64,000 nucleotides of DNA from Collinsella sp. AK_207A (GCF_902501965.1 NZ_CABWID010000024.1:40052-104051), one strand, 5' to 3'. Positions 36,233-45,431 are shown, counted from the first letter of the stretch. Notes: generated by a model not told the origin, from the sequence alone. Translations and numbers: made by a program.

Positions 36233-37283
36233 AGGTATCCCCCTCCCCCGTCGCGACGTGTTCCCCATCGGTGCTCACCGCCGCGAAATCATGCCCCGGC
36301 ATGGCATGCCAGAGGGCGCGAGAGAACGGATGCCGCAGCAACTCGGGGCGCTCGAAGTTCGCCACCGCCGTCTCCTCGACCACCGTGCCGTCGCGAAAGA
36401 TCGCCACGCGGTCGGCCGCCTGCAGGGCGAGCTCGATATCGTGCGTGATGAGCAGGACGCCGCCGCCCTTGCGCGCGAAGGCGCGCAGGTCGTCCAGGGC
36501 GCGCACCGCAAGGTCAAGGTCGAGGCCCGGCGTGGGCTCGTCGGCCACGATCAGCCGGGGATCGTCCATAAGCGCGCACATGAGGAGCACGCGGCGAGCC
36601 ATACCGCCCGAAAGCTGATAGGGAAAGAGCCGCTCGACCGCGTCATCGAACCCGTAGGCGCGGAAGAGCTCGCGCTGGCGCGCACGCCGGCGCTCCGCGT
36701 CCGCCCGGCGCTCGGCCCGCGTTCGCCCCCGCGCCGCACCGCGCACCTGCTCGCCCACGCGCATGAGCGGGTCCAGGTTCTCCACGCTCTGGGGGACCAT
36801 CGAAATGCCGTGTCCCCTCAAGCGGGAGAGCGCGTGCTCGTCCAGGGGCTCGCCGTCAAACCAGATGCGGCCCGTCACCTGCGCGTTGGGCTCGAAGCAA
36901 CCCATGATGCAGTCGGCGAGCACCGTCTTGCCGGAACCGCTCGCGCCCACCACGGCCAGGATCTCGCCCTCGTGCACGGAAAGGGACAGGTCGCTCACCA
37001 CCTCCTGCCGCACGCGCGGTGCCGAGAAGAACGGCGCGGAGGGGTCGTACATGTCGAAGCCGACGGTCAGCCCCTCCACCGCGAGCAGGTGGTGCGCGCC
37101 GGGATGGTGCGATTCCGCGGCATGGCTGTGGCCGTGGTGGAACTCGCCGTCGCGATGGCCGTCCTGCGTGCCATGCAGATCAGTTTTGCTTGTCATATCG
37201 CTTGCCACCCCCGCCGGCGCCGCACCGGTGGCGAACATATCTGATGTGTTTGTCACACCCGGGGCGCTTGCTTGCTCGTCCAT
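36222..37283 (-). CDS. Peptide/nickel-type ABC transporter ATPase with His-rich N terminus (DppD/NikD-like)
   Basis: The 353-residue ATPase has Walker A VVGASGSGKTVLADCI, the Q-loop MVPQSVENLDP, signature LFPYQLSGGMARRVLLMCALM, Walker B LIVADEPTPGLD and H-loop LLITHD. Before the ATPase domain lie about 68 residues with a His-rich stretch (HHGHSHAAESHHPGAHH), which could bind nickel, cobalt or zinc and argues for metal or metal-chelate import. The second ATPase gene overlaps its end. The permeases lie directly upstream. Confidence 0.9.
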   Translation of the reverse strand: MDEQASAPGVTNTSDMFATGAAPAGVASDMTSKTDLHGTQDGHRDGEFHHGHSHAAESHHPGAHHLLAVEGLTVGFDMYDPSAPFFSAPRVRQEVVSDLSLSVHEGEILAVVGASGSGKTVLADCIMGCFEPNAQVTGRIWFDGEPLDEHALSRLRGHGISMVPQSVENLDPLMRVGEQVRGAARGRTRAERRADAERRRARQRELFRAYGFDDAVERLFPYQLSGGMARRVLLMCALMDDPRLIVADEPTPGLDLDLAVRALDDLRAFARKGGGVLLITHDIELALQAADRVAIFRDGTVVEETAVANFERPELLRHPFSRALWHAMPGHDFAAVSTDGEHVATGEGDTYDA

Positions 37284-37296
37284 ACGTCCCTCCCTT

Positions 37297-38214
37297 CTAT
37301 TCCTGTACGGTACGCGCGTCCACCAGACGCCGCGCGAGCGCGCCGATTCGGTCGAACAGTCCCACCGTGGCGACGAGCGACGCGCCGGGGAAGATGGCGA
37401 GCCACCAATACCCTGCCGAGAGGTAGCGCATCGATTCCGAGAGAATCACGCCCACGGCGGGATGGTCCGGTGAGAGCCCGAACCCCAGGAACGTGATCGA
37501 CGCCTCGTGCAGAATCGCGTGCGGAAACAGCAGGATCAACCCCACCAGGAACTGCGGCAGCACGTAGGGCACCAGGTGGTCGAGAGCGATCCGGTGGCGG
37601 GACACGCCGAGCACGCGCGAGACGGACAGAAACGGCTGCTCGCGGAGCTGCAGGATCTCGGCGCGCAGCACGCGCGTGAGGCTCGGCCAGTGCGTGAGGG
37701 CCACGCCGACGGTCACGCCCCAGAACCCCTTACCGAGCGCGTAGCTGATCAGGACGAGCAGCACGATGTGCGGCAAGCCCATCACCAGGTCCACGAGCCA
37801 GGACACGGCCGCGTCCGCCCGCGGGCCACCGAGGACCGCGAGACACGCGAGCGCGAGGGCGATCAAGGAGGAGGCGCCGGCGGCCAGCAGGCCCACGAAT
37901 ATGGAGGTCGAGAGGCCCGCGAGCGTCCGCGCGAGCATGTCGCGGCCCATCCAGTCCGTGCCGAACGGGTGCGCGATCGAGGGCTGGAGGTTCTTGGCCG
38001 CGAAGTCCGTCGCCATCGCGACGGGCTCCAGCAGGCGACCCGCAACGGCGATGACCGCGAGCGCGACTGCAGCCACCACCAGGCCCACCAGCATACGGCG
38101 CCGGTTACCGCGGCCGCGGACGACGGAGGCGTGCAGCACCGCCGGGCCGGAAGCGGCGGAGGCAGCAGCGGTCACGGGTGCCTGGAACCCGTTCCGGCCG
38201 TCCTGCGCGCTCAT
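37297..38214 (-). CDS. Peptide/nickel-type ABC transporter permease (DppC/NikC-like)
   Basis: The 305-residue inner-membrane permease has about six membrane segments. Its N terminus matches the family pattern in which the first helix is followed by a soluble loop (AKNLQPSIAHPFGTDWMGRDMLARTLAG), and the ATPase-docking loop is LREQPFLSVSRVLGVSRHRIALDHLVPYV. ATG at 38212-38214 overlaps the upstream permease stop (ATGA), indicating coupling. It forms the channel with the neighbouring NikB-like subunit. Confidence 0.92.
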   Translation of the reverse strand: MSAQDGRNGFQAPVTAAASAASGPAVLHASVVRGRGNRRRMLVGLVVAAVALAVIAVAGRLLEPVAMATDFAAKNLQPSIAHPFGTDWMGRDMLARTLAGLSTSIFVGLLAAGASSLIALALACLAVLGGPRADAAVSWLVDLVMGLPHIVLLVLISYALGKGFWGVTVGVALTHWPSLTRVLRAEILQLREQPFLSVSRVLGVSRHRIALDHLVPYVLPQFLVGLILLFPHAILHEASITFLGFGLSPDHPAVGVILSESMRYLSAGYWWLAIFPGASLVATVGLFDRIGALARRLVDARTVQE

Positions 38215-39326
38215 CGCCGGCCTCCCGCGCGCATGCGGGGGTCCACCGCGCCGTAGAGCAGGTTGGCCATCGCGTTCCCGGCGAACACGATGGCCGCCGA
38301 GGCGAGCGCGATGCCCACCAGCAGCGGGGCATCACCGCCCACGCCGGCCGTCACCGCCGCCTGGCCCAGCCCTGGGTAGCTAAAGACCTGCTCTACCAGG
38401 ACTGAACCGCCGAAGATCTCGCTCACCTGCGCGAACTGCAACGTGATCGCCGGCAGCACGAGGTTTCGGAGCCCGTGGCGCCGAACGATCCGCCAGGTGC
38501 CCTCGCCGCGCGTCGCCGCGAAGCGGACGTAGTCGCTCTCCATGACGTCGATGACCTTCTCGCGCGTATGGAGCGCGATGTTGGCCACCCCCGTCACCGA
38601 GAGCGTGAGCGCCGGCAGCACGAGGTGGTACGCGCGCTGCGCGAGCGAGACGCTGGCCGCGTCGACGCCGATGGGCACCGAGAACCCCAGCGGGAACCAC
38701 TTGAGCTCCACGCAGAAGACGATGAGCACCACAAGGCCGAGCCAGAACGTCGGCGTGGATGCCAGCAGGAAGCAGTAGCCCTTGACGATGCGGTCCAGCA
38801 GGCTTCCCGCCCGCGCGCCGGCGGCCACGCCCAGTGCGAGGCCGATCGCGCCCGAGAGCACCCAGGCGCACGCCATGAGCATGAGGGAGTTCGCCGCGCG
38901 CTCGCCGATCACCTGGGTCACCGGGAGGTTGAAGCGCAGACTCTGGCCCAGGTCGCCCCGCACGGCGCCCGAGGCCCACGACACGTAGCGCTGCCAGATG
39001 GGCGCATCCACGCCCCAGTACTCGCGCAGCTGCTCGCGCTTCTCCGAGCTCATGCGCGCGTACGAGGCCTGGCCGACGTTCATCTGCACGGGGTCGATCG
39101 GTGACATCCCCACCAGGGCGAACGTCACCATGCTCACAGCCACCATGAGGGTGGCGAACCGGACGAGCTCGCGCGCCCAGCCCGGCAACCGCTGCGCGGG
39201 GCGCCCCGCATCGCCGGCCGGAGCGGGCGACGCCGCGGCCAACGCCGCCGTCGCACCCGCCGCCGCGCCGGCCGCAGCAAGCGGCTCGTCCACCCGCTTC
39301 CGATCCTCCGTCTCCCTACCTTCCAT
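38211..39326 (-). CDS. Peptide/nickel-type ABC transporter permease (DppB/NikB-like)
   Basis: The 371-residue permease has an unusual Ala/Pro-rich cytoplasmic N terminus of about 53 residues, then the typical first helix, a periplasmic-type loop (GMSPIDPVQ) and five further helices. The docking loop is DVMESDYVRFAATRGEGTWRIVRRHGLRNLVLP. The start lies three bases after the substrate-binding protein stop, so the five genes form one unit. Confidence 0.92.
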   Translation of the reverse strand: MEGRETEDRKRVDEPLAAAGAAAGATAALAAASPAPAGDAGRPAQRLPGWARELVRFATLMVAVSMVTFALVGMSPIDPVQMNVGQASYARMSSEKREQLREYWGVDAPIWQRYVSWASGAVRGDLGQSLRFNLPVTQVIGERAANSLMLMACAWVLSGAIGLALGVAAGARAGSLLDRIVKGYCFLLASTPTFWLGLVVLIVFCVELKWFPLGFSVPIGVDAASVSLAQRAYHLVLPALTLSVTGVANIALHTREKVIDVMESDYVRFAATRGEGTWRIVRRHGLRNLVLPAITLQFAQVSEIFGGSVLVEQVFSYPGLGQAAVTAGVGGDAPLLVGIALASAAIVFAGNAMANLLYGAVDPRMRAGGRR

Positions 39327-39329
39327 GGG

Positions 39330-40976
39330 CTACTTCCAGCTCCAGGTGTCGACGTCGTTGACGATGGACCAGCCGTGGCCGTGCGGCTGCAGCTTCTGCT
39401 CGGCCACCTTCAGGCCGTCGCGCACCCAGTAGAGATGGTCGATGTTGGCGAACCAGGCCCAGGTGGCGGCGCCCTGCGGCGCGATGCCCTCGGTGCCGTC
39501 CCACTCGGCCTTGTGCCAGTACGGGAACGACGCCTCCACATCCGGCTGCGCGAGCGCCTGATCCAGGTAGGAGTCGGTCGTCTCATTCTCGTAGCAGGCG
39601 TAGTTCATCGTGCCCTTGGAGTAGTTGAGCTCGTAGATGTCCGAGGGCGAGTTGGAGCCCCAGCCCCACATGATGGGGTCGGAGAACTCGTGCGGGTACA
39701 GGTCGTCCCAGCCCAGCCCCTTCGTCTCGATCTCGAGGCCCAGGTCCTTCATCTGGTTGGCAAACTCGTTGGCCATGGCCTGGCGCACCGAGTCGTTGGA
39801 GGGGTAGTACAGGGTGAAGGCGGCCCGCTGGCCGTCCTTGGTGAAGATGCCGTCCGAGCCCTGCTGCCAGCCCGCGTCCGTCAGGATCTTCTGGGCGGCC
39901 TTGAGGTCGAAGTCCACCTTCATGTCGGGGCTCGCCCAGGGCAGGCCGTCGCCCACGCTGTAAGCGGCGCGGCCGAAGCCGGCGAGCACGTTCTTGATCA
40001 TCTTATCGCGGTCGATGGCATGGTTGATGGCCTGACGGATCTCCAGGTGGCAGGTCACGTCGTTGCCGGAGGGGTACTCGGTGTCCGAGAGGCCGTCCTT
40101 GCGCTTCTGCCCCGCCGGGATCACCGGCAGCTGGATGCCGCGCGAGTCCACGGACTTGTAGGAGGTGAGCTGGTAGCCGTCGATCGTCTGGTCAGCGTAG
40201 GTGGCCGAGGTGAACGCCATGTCCACCTGGCCGGCCTTGGCCGCGGCGAGGGCCGCGTCCTCCTCCATGAAGACCACGGTCAGGCGCTCGATGTTCGGCT
40301 TGTTGCCGTAGTAGTCCGGGTTCGCCTCGAAGATGACCTGCTGGCCCTTATCCCACTGGACGAGCTTGTAGCGGCCCGACCCGATCGGCTTCTCGCCGTA
40401 GTCCTTGCCGTAGGCGTGCTCGGGAATGATCCCCAGCACGGCCAGGGTGTAGAGCAGGGCGTTGTACGGCTTGCTGAGGTGGATCTCCACCTCGGTGTCC
40501 GAGGTGGCATTCGCGCCCTTGACCATCGTGAGGTCGGCCTGGGCGTTCTTGCTCGTGCGAACCTGCTCGATGGTGAAGGCCACGTCCTTCGCCGTGAGGG
40601 GCGTGCCGTCGGAGAACTTCACGTCGTCGCGGATCGAGAACGTCCAGGTAAGGTTATCGCTCGAGCACTCGTACGAGGTGGCAAGGTCGTTCTGGAACTT
40701 CATGTCCTTGTCGGTGACCACCAGGGTGGACTGGATGAGCGGCTCGTGCACGTGCTCGCCCGCGCCCCAGCCCACGCAGGGGTCGAAGCCGCCGTCGGGC
40801 TCGTTGGTGGTGCTCATGGCGATGGTCACCTGGTGCTTCGCGTCCACGGCGGCGCTGTCGGAGCCGCCCGCTTCGGTACCGGCGCTCTCCGAGCACCCGG
40901 CGAGCATGCCCGAGGCGGACAGGGCAGCGAACCCGGTTGCGGCGAGTGCGTGGCGGCGCGTCAGGGTATATGGCAT
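39330..40976 (-). CDS. Family 5 extracellular solute-binding lipoprotein
   Basis: The 548-residue binding protein (SBP_bac_5) belongs to peptide/nickel importers. The signal peptide carries an RR pair (TRRHALAATGFAAL) and the lipobox MLAGC, so it is a lipoprotein, possibly Tat-exported. Mature-domain landmarks are TWTFSIRDDVKFSDGTPLTA, GSGRYKLVQWDKGQ and NPDYYGNKP. The ligand (peptide, nickel chelate or other) is not decided by sequence; the His-rich ATPase favours a metal. ATG at 40974-40976 has AAGGAA. It is first in the operon. Confidence 0.93.
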   Translation of the reverse strand: MPYTLTRRHALAATGFAALSASGMLAGCSESAGTEAGGSDSAAVDAKHQVTIAMSTTNEPDGGFDPCVGWGAGEHVHEPLIQSTLVVTDKDMKFQNDLATSYECSSDNLTWTFSIRDDVKFSDGTPLTAKDVAFTIEQVRTSKNAQADLTMVKGANATSDTEVEIHLSKPYNALLYTLAVLGIIPEHAYGKDYGEKPIGSGRYKLVQWDKGQQVIFEANPDYYGNKPNIERLTVVFMEEDAALAAAKAGQVDMAFTSATYADQTIDGYQLTSYKSVDSRGIQLPVIPAGQKRKDGLSDTEYPSGNDVTCHLEIRQAINHAIDRDKMIKNVLAGFGRAAYSVGDGLPWASPDMKVDFDLKAAQKILTDAGWQQGSDGIFTKDGQRAAFTLYYPSNDSVRQAMANEFANQMKDLGLEIETKGLGWDDLYPHEFSDPIMWGWGSNSPSDIYELNYSKGTMNYACYENETTDSYLDQALAQPDVEASFPYWHKAEWDGTEGIAPQGAATWAWFANIDHLYWVRDGLKVAEQKLQPHGHGWSIVNDVDTWSWK

Positions 40977-41145
40977 CGATCGTTCCTTCGTTCGCTTTGG
41001 GTAATACGAATGACGTGCTTCGTAGCACTCTGTGCATGATACTCCAAGCAGTCGCATATCACAACGCGATCGATTCGTAGCACCGATTGGAAACAAAGGC
41101 AGCGCGGCGGCGGACCGGCTGGCCGGGAACCGTCGGACCGGCCAA
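40977..41145. promoter_or_regulatory. Upstream region of the ABC importer
   Basis: The word TTCGTAGCAC occurs twice (about 41019-41028 and 41075-41084), the first copy inside GTGC-TTCGT-AGCAC. These could be operator sites for the importer. A CGATTGG/CCAATC-ended hairpin (about 41085-41148) lies just past the stop of the CCA-adding enzyme's neighbour frame and may separate the two units. No NikR-type GTATGA-N16-TCATAC site is present. Confidence 0.35.
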
Positions 41146-42567
41146 TCAGGAATCGAGACCGAGGAACGCAAGCAACGCCGTCCGCTCATTGGCAACGGCA
41201 CCGGCGATCGTGGCCTTCAGCACCCGGCTCAGCAGCTCGCCGATGCGCGGACCCGGCCGTACGCCCGCGCGCACCAGGTCGCCGCCGGAGAGCGCGAGCG
41301 TCTTCAGGCTGTAGGCCTCCCCCGCCGTCAGCAACTCGTGGGCGCGCTCCCGCATGAGCTCGATCTCCTCCACGTAGTAGAAGCAGCTCGGGGCCTTGCC
41401 GAGCGTGTCGGCGCGCTTGAGGTCAAGCAGCTCGTCCATGAGACGCGGGGCGTCCACGCCCTCGCCGGAGAGCCGGTTCAGCATGGTGAGCAGGCTCTTG
41501 CGCGTGGGATCGAGCGGGATGTCGTGCCAGCGCACGAGCAGACAGCTCTCGCGGATGAGGTGCTCCGAGAGCCCCAGCCGGCGCATGATGGCGCGTGCCA
41601 CGGGAGCACCCTCCTCCGGATGCCCGTAGAAGTGGCCGCGCCCGTTCTCGTCCAAAGTGAAGCAGGCGGGCTTGGCGATGTCGTGCAGGAGCGCCGCCCA
41701 CATGAGCGAGGACGACGGCGGCACACTCGGATCCCCGCCATCCGCGGGCGCGGCGGAAAGCTCTCCCGCCACGGTCAGCACGCGAGCGGTGTGCTCGTAC
41801 ACGTCGAAGGCGTGGTAGGGCGAGCGCTGGTCGAAGCCGTGCAGGAGCGCGAGCTCGGGTACCGCCGCGCACATGATCTCTGGGTAGCGGAGCAGCGCGT
41901 CCCCGCCGTGCCGGGTGGCGAGGATACCTTGCAGCTCCACGCCCACGCGCTCGCGCGCCACGGCGTCGAGCAGCGGGGCACAGGCCGCGAGCGCCGCGGC
42001 CGTGGCCTCCTCCATCTGGAAGTCCAGGCGGCAGGCGAAGCGCACGGCGCGGAGCATCCGCAGGGCGTCCTCCTCGAAGCGCCGGCGCGGGTCGCCCACG
42101 GCGCGGATGAGGCCGCGGGCCAGGTCGCCCCGGCCGTCGTAGAGGTCCAGGAGCCCGCGTGCGGGGTGCCAGGCCATGGCGTTCACGGTGAAGTCGCGCC
42201 GGGCGAGGTCGTCCTCCACGCGGCTCGCGCGACGGACCTCCTCGGGATGGCGGCCGTCGGTGTAGAAACCGTCCACGCGATAGGTGGTGACCTCAATGCG
42301 CTCGCCCGCGCACACGGCGGTGATGCCCCCGAACTTGATGCCGGACTCCACCACCGGGATGCCGGCCTCTGCGAGCGCCGCTTCGTTCTCCTGCCAGGTG
42401 CCAGAGCAGCACATGTCCACGTCGTGGCTCGGAGCCGCGCGGAGCGCGTCGCGCACCCAGCCGCCCACGAACCATGCCTCCAGGCCCGCCGCCTCCAGGG
42501 CGGTCAGGACCTGCAGCGCCGGTGCGCTCGGGCGGGTGCCGTTCAGTTGTGCGTATTCGTAGCTCAT
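41146..42567 (-). CDS. cca: CCA-adding tRNA nucleotidyltransferase with HD domain
   Basis: The 473-residue class II nucleotidyltransferase builds or repairs the tRNA 3' CCA end. The head motif is AWFVGGWVRDALRAAPSHDVDMCC (GG and DxD metal site), followed by RRDFTVNAMAWHP, a neck motif RRFEEDALRMLRAVRFACRL and an HD-type metal domain (LLHDIAKPACF). I chose the ATG at 42565-42567 by family length; its ribosome binding site is poor and the frame is open 34 codons further upstream. Separate CC- and A-adding activities cannot be excluded. Confidence 0.92.
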   Translation of the reverse strand: MSYEYAQLNGTRPSAPALQVLTALEAAGLEAWFVGGWVRDALRAAPSHDVDMCCSGTWQENEAALAEAGIPVVESGIKFGGITAVCAGERIEVTTYRVDGFYTDGRHPEEVRRASRVEDDLARRDFTVNAMAWHPARGLLDLYDGRGDLARGLIRAVGDPRRRFEEDALRMLRAVRFACRLDFQMEEATAAALAACAPLLDAVARERVGVELQGILATRHGGDALLRYPEIMCAAVPELALLHGFDQRSPYHAFDVYEHTARVLTVAGELSAAPADGGDPSVPPSSSLMWAALLHDIAKPACFTLDENGRGHFYGHPEEGAPVARAIMRRLGLSEHLIRESCLLVRWHDIPLDPTRKSLLTMLNRLSGEGVDAPRLMDELLDLKRADTLGKAPSCFYYVEEIELMRERAHELLTAGEAYSLKTLALSGGDLVRAGVRPGPRIGELLSRVLKATIAGAVANERTALLAFLGLDS

Positions 42568-42618
42568 GCTGCCCAGTATACGGGACTTCGCGCGCCGCCG
42601 CCTGCACGATGTAAACGA

Positions 42619-42659
42619 CCCCTCTGGGTGGACGGGCCGAAGCCGTCGACTCAGAGGGG
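42619..42659 (-). terminator. Hairpin past pepC
   Basis: CCCCTCTG (42619-42626) pairs with CAGAGGGG (42652-42659), with an inner ACGG/CCGT stem. On the minus strand it is followed by TCGTTTACATC, a weak T-tail. It lies 34 nt past the pepC stop. Confidence 0.55.
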
Positions 42660-42692
42660 ACGTCCCCACTAGAAACTGTAAAAAAGGACCAG

Positions 42693-44042
42693 CTACCGGG
42701 CCAGGGAGCCCATCGGGTCCCAGGGAGCGAGTTCAATCGGCTCGCTCTTGTAGGCAGCCAGTTCCTCCTCCGTCAAGTACTTCTTGTCCACGACCACCTG
42801 GTACACGTACTCGTCGAACCACGCGTCGCTCGCGATGTCGTAGCCCTTCTTGCCGCGGTCGTCGCCCCAGCTGTTCTCGACGCGCCAGCGCGTGGGGTTG
42901 CCGTCCGCGTCCAGGTTGACGCCCTGGAGCGTCATCGCGTGCGTCATGAGGGACTCGCCGTAGATCAGGCGGTCGGCCTTGTCGAGCCCCGCCTCGATGG
43001 GCAGGCCGAAGAGCCCGTCCACGTCGAGCGCCGCCGGATCGAGCACGCCGTCCTGACGGAGGAACCCCTGGACCACGTCGGAGCCGAACCACACGGGCAG
43101 GCCGTCCTTCAGCTGCGCCACCGCAGCGCGCTTGAGCGATTCGATAGGTAGGTTGACGTAGCGCACGCCGCCGTCCTCAACCAGGTTGCCCAGATAGCGG
43201 ACCGTGTACGAGCGCAGATACGGCTTGTCGGCCGTGGGTGCGTTGATGACGGACACGAAGTCGTCAAGCTTCATGTCCACGAACTCACGGAAGAACTCCT
43301 GCGGCGTGTAGGTGCCCTCGGCCTTGAGCTCGTTCTTCTCGTTCCGGATGCGCACGTCAAACGTCGCGGGCGGCTCGCCCAGGCAGATAGCCAGAATGCG
43401 GTAAACGCCCTGCAGGAGCTCGGTCTTCACGTGCGCCACCACCTCGGCGTCGGCGCCGTCGGCGATTTCCTCGCGCAGGCGCTTGGCACCGGCGCGCAGG
43501 TAGCGCGTGAGGTAGCGGTTCATGTCGCCCGTGTTGCAGGAGCACTTCGTTTCCGGCATGGCCTCCTTGGGCACCACGCCGTACTTCTTCACCAGGCCGG
43601 CGAACATGTCCCACTGGCCGCCGTCGCAGAGGGGGTCGGCCAGCAGGAACGCCATCTCGCGCTCCTTCAGCGGCTCCGCGGCGCTGGCGATGATGTTCTC
43701 GAAGAACCAGTTGGAACGCTCGTACTTGTCCCAGAAGAGCGGGTAGGCCTGCGAGAGCTCGAAGGTTTTGAGGCCCAGCTTCTTCATGACACGGAAACGC
43801 ATGGTGTTCAGGCTGGCGAACATCCAGCAGCGGCCGGAGCGCTCCTGATTGGTGATGTCGCCCTGCTCGAGCTGGATGTCGAAGGTGGTGGTGGCAAGCG
43901 CCGCGACCTCGGGCACGCGGGCGGCCGAGCTCACGCCGGCGCTCGTGACGGCGTTCTTCGCGACGACGTTGGCGCGGTCGGCCACGAAGGCGTCGTGCGC
44001 GGCGGCGGTCAGGTCCGCCGTGATGCGATGGCTGGTATCCAT
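42693..44042 (-). CDS. pepC: Aminopeptidase C (bleomycin-hydrolase type)
   Basis: The 449-residue cytosolic cysteine peptidase of family C1B trims peptides from the N terminus and is usually a hexamer. Gln66 and nucleophile Cys72 lie in NQERSGRCWMFASLNTMR, the catalytic His in THAMTLQGV and the Asn in WRVENSWGDDRGKKGY. The length is normal. A strong GGAGG precedes ATG at 44040-44042 and a good promoter lies upstream. Confidence 0.95.
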   Translation of the reverse strand: MDTSHRITADLTAAAHDAFVADRANVVAKNAVTSAGVSSAARVPEVAALATTTFDIQLEQGDITNQERSGRCWMFASLNTMRFRVMKKLGLKTFELSQAYPLFWDKYERSNWFFENIIASAAEPLKEREMAFLLADPLCDGGQWDMFAGLVKKYGVVPKEAMPETKCSCNTGDMNRYLTRYLRAGAKRLREEIADGADAEVVAHVKTELLQGVYRILAICLGEPPATFDVRIRNEKNELKAEGTYTPQEFFREFVDMKLDDFVSVINAPTADKPYLRSYTVRYLGNLVEDGGVRYVNLPIESLKRAAVAQLKDGLPVWFGSDVVQGFLRQDGVLDPAALDVDGLFGLPIEAGLDKADRLIYGESLMTHAMTLQGVNLDADGNPTRWRVENSWGDDRGKKGYDIASDAWFDEYVYQVVVDKKYLTEEELAAYKSEPIELAPWDPMGSLAR

Positions 44043-44086
44043 GGGAACCTCCAGATGGTGAAGTTGGTGAAAGCTAACCGTTCGAC

Positions 44087-44115
44087 AGCATACCCGTTTT
44101 GGTCGCCGATGCGAA
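44087..44115 (-). promoter_or_regulatory. Promoter of pepC
   Basis: The minus strand reads TTCGCA (44110-44115), a 17-nt spacer, then TATGCT (44087-44092), about 45 nt upstream of the start codon. The -35 hexamer is identical to that of rpmB. Confidence 0.6.
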
Positions 44116-44243
44116 TGGTGCGGGGGAATACCATCCGGTGCGCAAACAGGCGGGGCGGGTTGGCCTTGCTTGACGGGGAATGAGGGGTCTGCAGCTTACG
44201 CTATGGCCTGCACTGGAAAACCCGGTGCGTATCTTCTGGAAAT

Positions 44244-44307
44244 AACGAACCGGAGACCTCTTTCACCCGCCACACTGACGAGGGTGAAAGAAGATCTCCG
44301 GTTCGTT
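44244..44307. repeat. 26-bp inverted repeat past the fructose operon
   Basis: Arms 44244-44268 and 44282-44307 are reverse complements apart from one single-base indel and one mismatch; both begin or end with AACGAACCGGAGA. The loop is 13 nt. On the minus strand TTATTTCC follows, so it may terminate the fructose operon, although it lies about 130 nt past the last gene and is longer than a normal terminator. Confidence 0.75.
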
Positions 44308-44435
44308 CGTCCAGGAATCGACGTATGCGCGATGAAGGTACTTTATCGCCGCAGGCGTTTGCCGGTCTCGCGAAGCTGAGCCCCATGGTTCCACCGGCCC
44401 CGGTCAGGTCAGAAGCCAGGCGCCAAGTCTACGTC

Positions 44436-45368
44436 CTAGCACACCTGACGCACGAGGATCTTCTCCCTGTACTCGTCCACATGCGCGAAGTCACCCAGCC
44501 CCGGGCACTCCACCACGTTGGCCCCCGTCGCCATCGAGAGCTTGAGCGCGTCCTCCACGGCGGTGCGGTCGTCGTGCCACACGGACAGGAAGGCCGCGAG
44601 CGAGGAGTCACCGGCGCACACGGTGGAGAGCAGCTTGACCTCGAAGGTGTGGCGCGCGAACCAGATGTGCTCTCCGTTAGAGAAGTACGCGCCGGCGCCG
44701 CCGAGCGTCAGCAGCACGTTCTTCACGCCCTTAGCGTGCAGCTCGGCCATCGCGCCCTTCACGGAATCGTCGTCCTCACCGTCCACCTTGATACCGAAGA
44801 TGGCCAGCAGCTCGTCATCGTTCGGCTTGATGAGCAGCGGACCCTCGGTCACAAGGTCGGCGAGCTTATGGGAGGAGATGTCCAGCACGAACTCCCCGCC
44901 CTTGGCCTTCACGCGGCTGATCACCTGGTCAAGGAAGTCATCGGAGGTGTTGGGAGGCAGGGAGCCGGAGATCACCAGGCAGTCCAGGTCGTCCAGGCCC
45001 TCGATGAGTCGGTACAGCTCGGCCTCGTTCTCAGGCGTCACCGCGGCACCCGCGTTCACCATGTTGTACTCGGTGGTAGGGCCGGCGTTCAGGAACACGT
45101 TCACGCGCGTGATGCCCTCGGTCCACACGGGTTTCACCGGCACACCCAGCGCCTCGGCGCCCTCGACGATGAAGCGCCCCGAAAAGCCGGCGAAGAATCC
45201 CAGGATAGCAGTCGGCACGCCGTAGTGGTCCAGTGTGAAGCTCACGTTCAGGCCCTTGCCGTTGGGCGTGTACACGGCGTTGCGCGTGCGGGTGATGGTG
45301 TTGGGCTCCAGGCCGTCGCAGGCGATGTTGTAGTCGATGGCGGGGTTGGCGGTGAGGGTATAGATCAT
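44436..45368 (-). CDS. PfkB-family sugar kinase, 1-phosphofructokinase-like (second copy)
   Basis: The 310-residue ribokinase-fold enzyme begins MIYTLTANPAIDYNI like FruK. It has the family pattern NGKGLNVSFTL, SGSLPPNTS, KPNDDELLAIFG, LLTLGGAGAYF and the catalytic region CAGDSSLAAF, where Asp is the base. FruK converts fructose-1-phosphate to fructose-1,6-bisphosphate. It is a tandem paralogue of the next gene, so it could also act on tagatose-6-phosphate, or the pair could be a hetero-oligomer. SD AAGGAGG precedes ATG at 45366-45368. Confidence 0.85.
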   Translation of the reverse strand: MIYTLTANPAIDYNIACDGLEPNTITRTRNAVYTPNGKGLNVSFTLDHYGVPTAILGFFAGFSGRFIVEGAEALGVPVKPVWTEGITRVNVFLNAGPTTEYNMVNAGAAVTPENEAELYRLIEGLDDLDCLVISGSLPPNTSDDFLDQVISRVKAKGGEFVLDISSHKLADLVTEGPLLIKPNDDELLAIFGIKVDGEDDDSVKGAMAELHAKGVKNVLLTLGGAGAYFSNGEHIWFARHTFEVKLLSTVCAGDSSLAAFLSVWHDDRTAVEDALKLSMATGANVVECPGLGDFAHVDEYREKILVRQVC

Positions 45369-45387
45369 CAGAGCCTCCTTAGAGAAA

Positions 45388-45420
45388 GCGCCCGGCGCGG
45401 GATGCCCCCGTGCCGGGCGC
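45388..45420 (-). promoter_or_regulatory. Hairpin between the two pfkB-family genes
   Basis: GCGCCCGGC (45388-45396) pairs with GCCGGGCGC (45412-45420). On the minus strand TTTCTC follows, just ahead of the ribosome binding site of the second kinase. It may be an intercistronic attenuator or an mRNA processing or stability stem that sets the ratio of the two kinases. Confidence 0.5.
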
Positions 45421-45431
45421 CTGCAGGACTC

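Larger units (their letters stand above)
44043..44435. other. Gap between pepC and the fructose operon
   Basis: These 393 bases hold no gene. They contain the pepC promoter at the left and a 64-nt inverted repeat in the middle, described separately. The stretch 44310-44435, just past the last kinase gene, shows no recognisable signal. Confidence 0.6.

Noticed and set aside
40977..41145. NikR operator for the ABC importer
   Set aside because: No GTATGA-N16-TCATAC type dyad is found; the repeated TTCGTAGCAC word does not match it.
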